Below, in pieces: positions 62,901 through 64,000 of a stretch of 64,000 nucleotides of DNA. The position numbers were made by a program, and so were the translations under genes. This DNA comes from Escallonia rubra. Its lineage: Eukaryota; Streptophyta; Magnoliopsida; Escalloniales; Escalloniaceae. Position 1 is the first letter of the stretch. Each line of letters begins with the position of its first letter. The stretch covers positions 372,001 to 436,000 of the forward strand of contig JAVXUO010002227.1 in assembly GCA_033065855.1 (NCBI GenBank), in the 5' to 3' direction. The notes under the pieces are model-generated. The model was not told where the DNA came from. It ran no database searches and saw only the letters and a program-made list of their open reading frames with translations.

Positions 62901-63218
62901 AACTTTGAAGTAGACTACAAGAAACTTAATCGGTAGCACCAAAAACCCTAAGGGAGCCTTCATGTATCACAGTTACCTTAGTGCTACAAAATGCTTTTGC
63001 TGATACTGCTCTCTGCCACCATATGCTTTCTAGATAAGTTAAATTTCCAAACAAAAAGTAAGAACTAAAAAGTCTCAGTAAAATTTAATACCACTACAAT
63101 TTTGACCTTGCTCTCCATCCGTGAGTTGCTAAGAAGGGAGAATTACGCTCCCAGCTCCGTAAGGCTTTGCCACGGACTTCACTATGGCCAACTAAAATCC
63201 AAAGCGACGCCTCTGGAT

Positions 63219-63458
63219 TTAAAAGCCAAAGATACCTAGCTCACTGGCTTTCTCCTTCTCAAATGTCTCGAAATACTGATATATGATTGTCACTGCAAGC
63301 AGAATTCCAGTCCCTGACCCGATTGCTCCCATGAAGTCTGCCAACACGGTCAAGGCACCTATGCAGATTCCCCCAAAGGCAGCTGCGGTGGGAATGTAGC
63401 GATTCAGTTCCTTTTGTAGATTCGAATCACGATGTCCAGGCATCACCATTTGTTGCTC
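63219..63458 (-). CDS. SEC61A: Sec61 alpha translocon subunit, last coding exon (partial gene)
   Basis: The exon starts at an acceptor (TTTTGCAG|GAGCAAC) at 63458 and ends with TAA at 63219-63221, giving 79 residues: [20 protein letters not shown], then [20 protein letters not shown] and the last membrane segment with [20 protein letters not shown], ending [13 protein letters not shown]. This is the highly conserved C-terminus of eukaryotic Sec61 alpha, the channel-forming subunit of the ER protein translocon. The gene continues beyond the right edge; 63459-64000 reads as intron. Several Sec61 alpha paralogues exist in plants and which one this is cannot be told. The 3' UTR would lie to the left, about 62900-63218. 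Confidence 0.95.
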   Translation of the reverse strand, partial: EQQMVMPGHRDSNLQKELNRYIPTAAAFGGICIGALTVLADFMGAIGSGTGILLAVTIIYQYFETFEKEKASELGIFGF

Positions 63459-64000
63459 CTGCAAAATTATCAAGAGTTTAGAGACTCAGCATGACTCCTA
63501 GACACAAAAACAAGTCACAAGGAGGAGCATCTTATCAATGAAATGCTACAAACATGGATGAATAACTAGCTTTACTTTGAAAAGACAAGATCTTGATTTC
63601 TACTGTCAATGATCATTAAAATGTGCTGTCCAGTCATTGAGAAGCTTTGCACTAGATGCATCACTACTCGCTAGATCATTGACAAAAAAATTCAGATAAT
63701 ATCGTATACCACATATGCGCACATACAGTGACAGCCGAGTAATTCAAAACTAAACAAGCTGTCAAAATCTATACAAGGTTTACTGCCAGTAAAAAGTAAA
63801 ACCAGCTGACACGTATAAACGTGCAGATCAGGCACTTAGATTTGCCTTTTACAAAGCTATATAGACATATTTAGGTACATCCTCGATACTACCAAAAGCA
63901 AACACCAACCCACCCCCTCTCCCACTCCCCAAAAAAGTCAATATTAAACAAAAATGACATCACAGCGAGCAAACATCAATCTATCTAACAGAAACAGATG
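63459..64000 (-). other. Intron of the Sec61 alpha gene
   Basis: No further Sec61 alpha coding block was seen between the last exon's acceptor and the right edge, so this stretch is taken as one intron of at least 542 bp. Confidence 0.6.

Overview
This is nuclear DNA from a flowering plant, most likely a eudicot. It is AT-rich, with intron-containing plant genes (GT-AG junctions) separated by long repeat-filled stretches. No organelle, bacterial or viral gene set is visible. The species cannot be named from the sequence.

Four host genes can be supported. (1) A PHO4/PiT-type phosphate permease on the minus strand (13898-17596, 11 exons, 596 residues). Its reading frame closes completely once exon 4 is given the right acceptor. 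(2) A class II trehalose-phosphate synthase of the TPS7 type on the plus strand (23838-28293, 3 coding exons, 854 residues), with a probable 5' leader intron and a cluster of G-box/bZIP sites about 1.7-1.9 kb upstream. (3) A single-exon DUF641 protein of the GIL1/IRKI family on the minus strand (43119-44492). (4) The last coding exon of a Sec61 alpha translocon subunit on the minus strand (63219-63458), whose gene runs off the right edge. The four genes are unrelated in function; nothing suggests a cluster.

The rest is dominated by transposable elements, several of which can be bounded to the base. From left to right: the 3' part of a Ty3/gypsy-type LTR (1-735) abutting a decayed CACTA (En/Spm) element (736-6782) with broken transposase genes and large internal minisatellites; a hAT-like MITE; a Helitron relative ending at 9419; a MULE (19258-20603); a nested stack at 31049-38301 (a SIRE/Copia-like solo LTR inside a Helitron inside a hAT-like MITE, with target-site duplications on the two outer classes that make them); a Stowaway-like MITE; a second MULE-like element (41434-41981); a third MULE with a perfect 9-bp duplication (53555-54690); and a GC-rich, probably solo, 4-kb LTR (56622-60594) made largely of tandem arrays in a higher-order 1.1-kb duplication.

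No new biochemical system was found. The most informative observations are the datable three-layer insertion stack, the altered signature motifs of the phosphate permease, the tandem Helitron 5' ends, and the arrays inside the giant LTR. All boundaries were read by eye, without alignment or database search.
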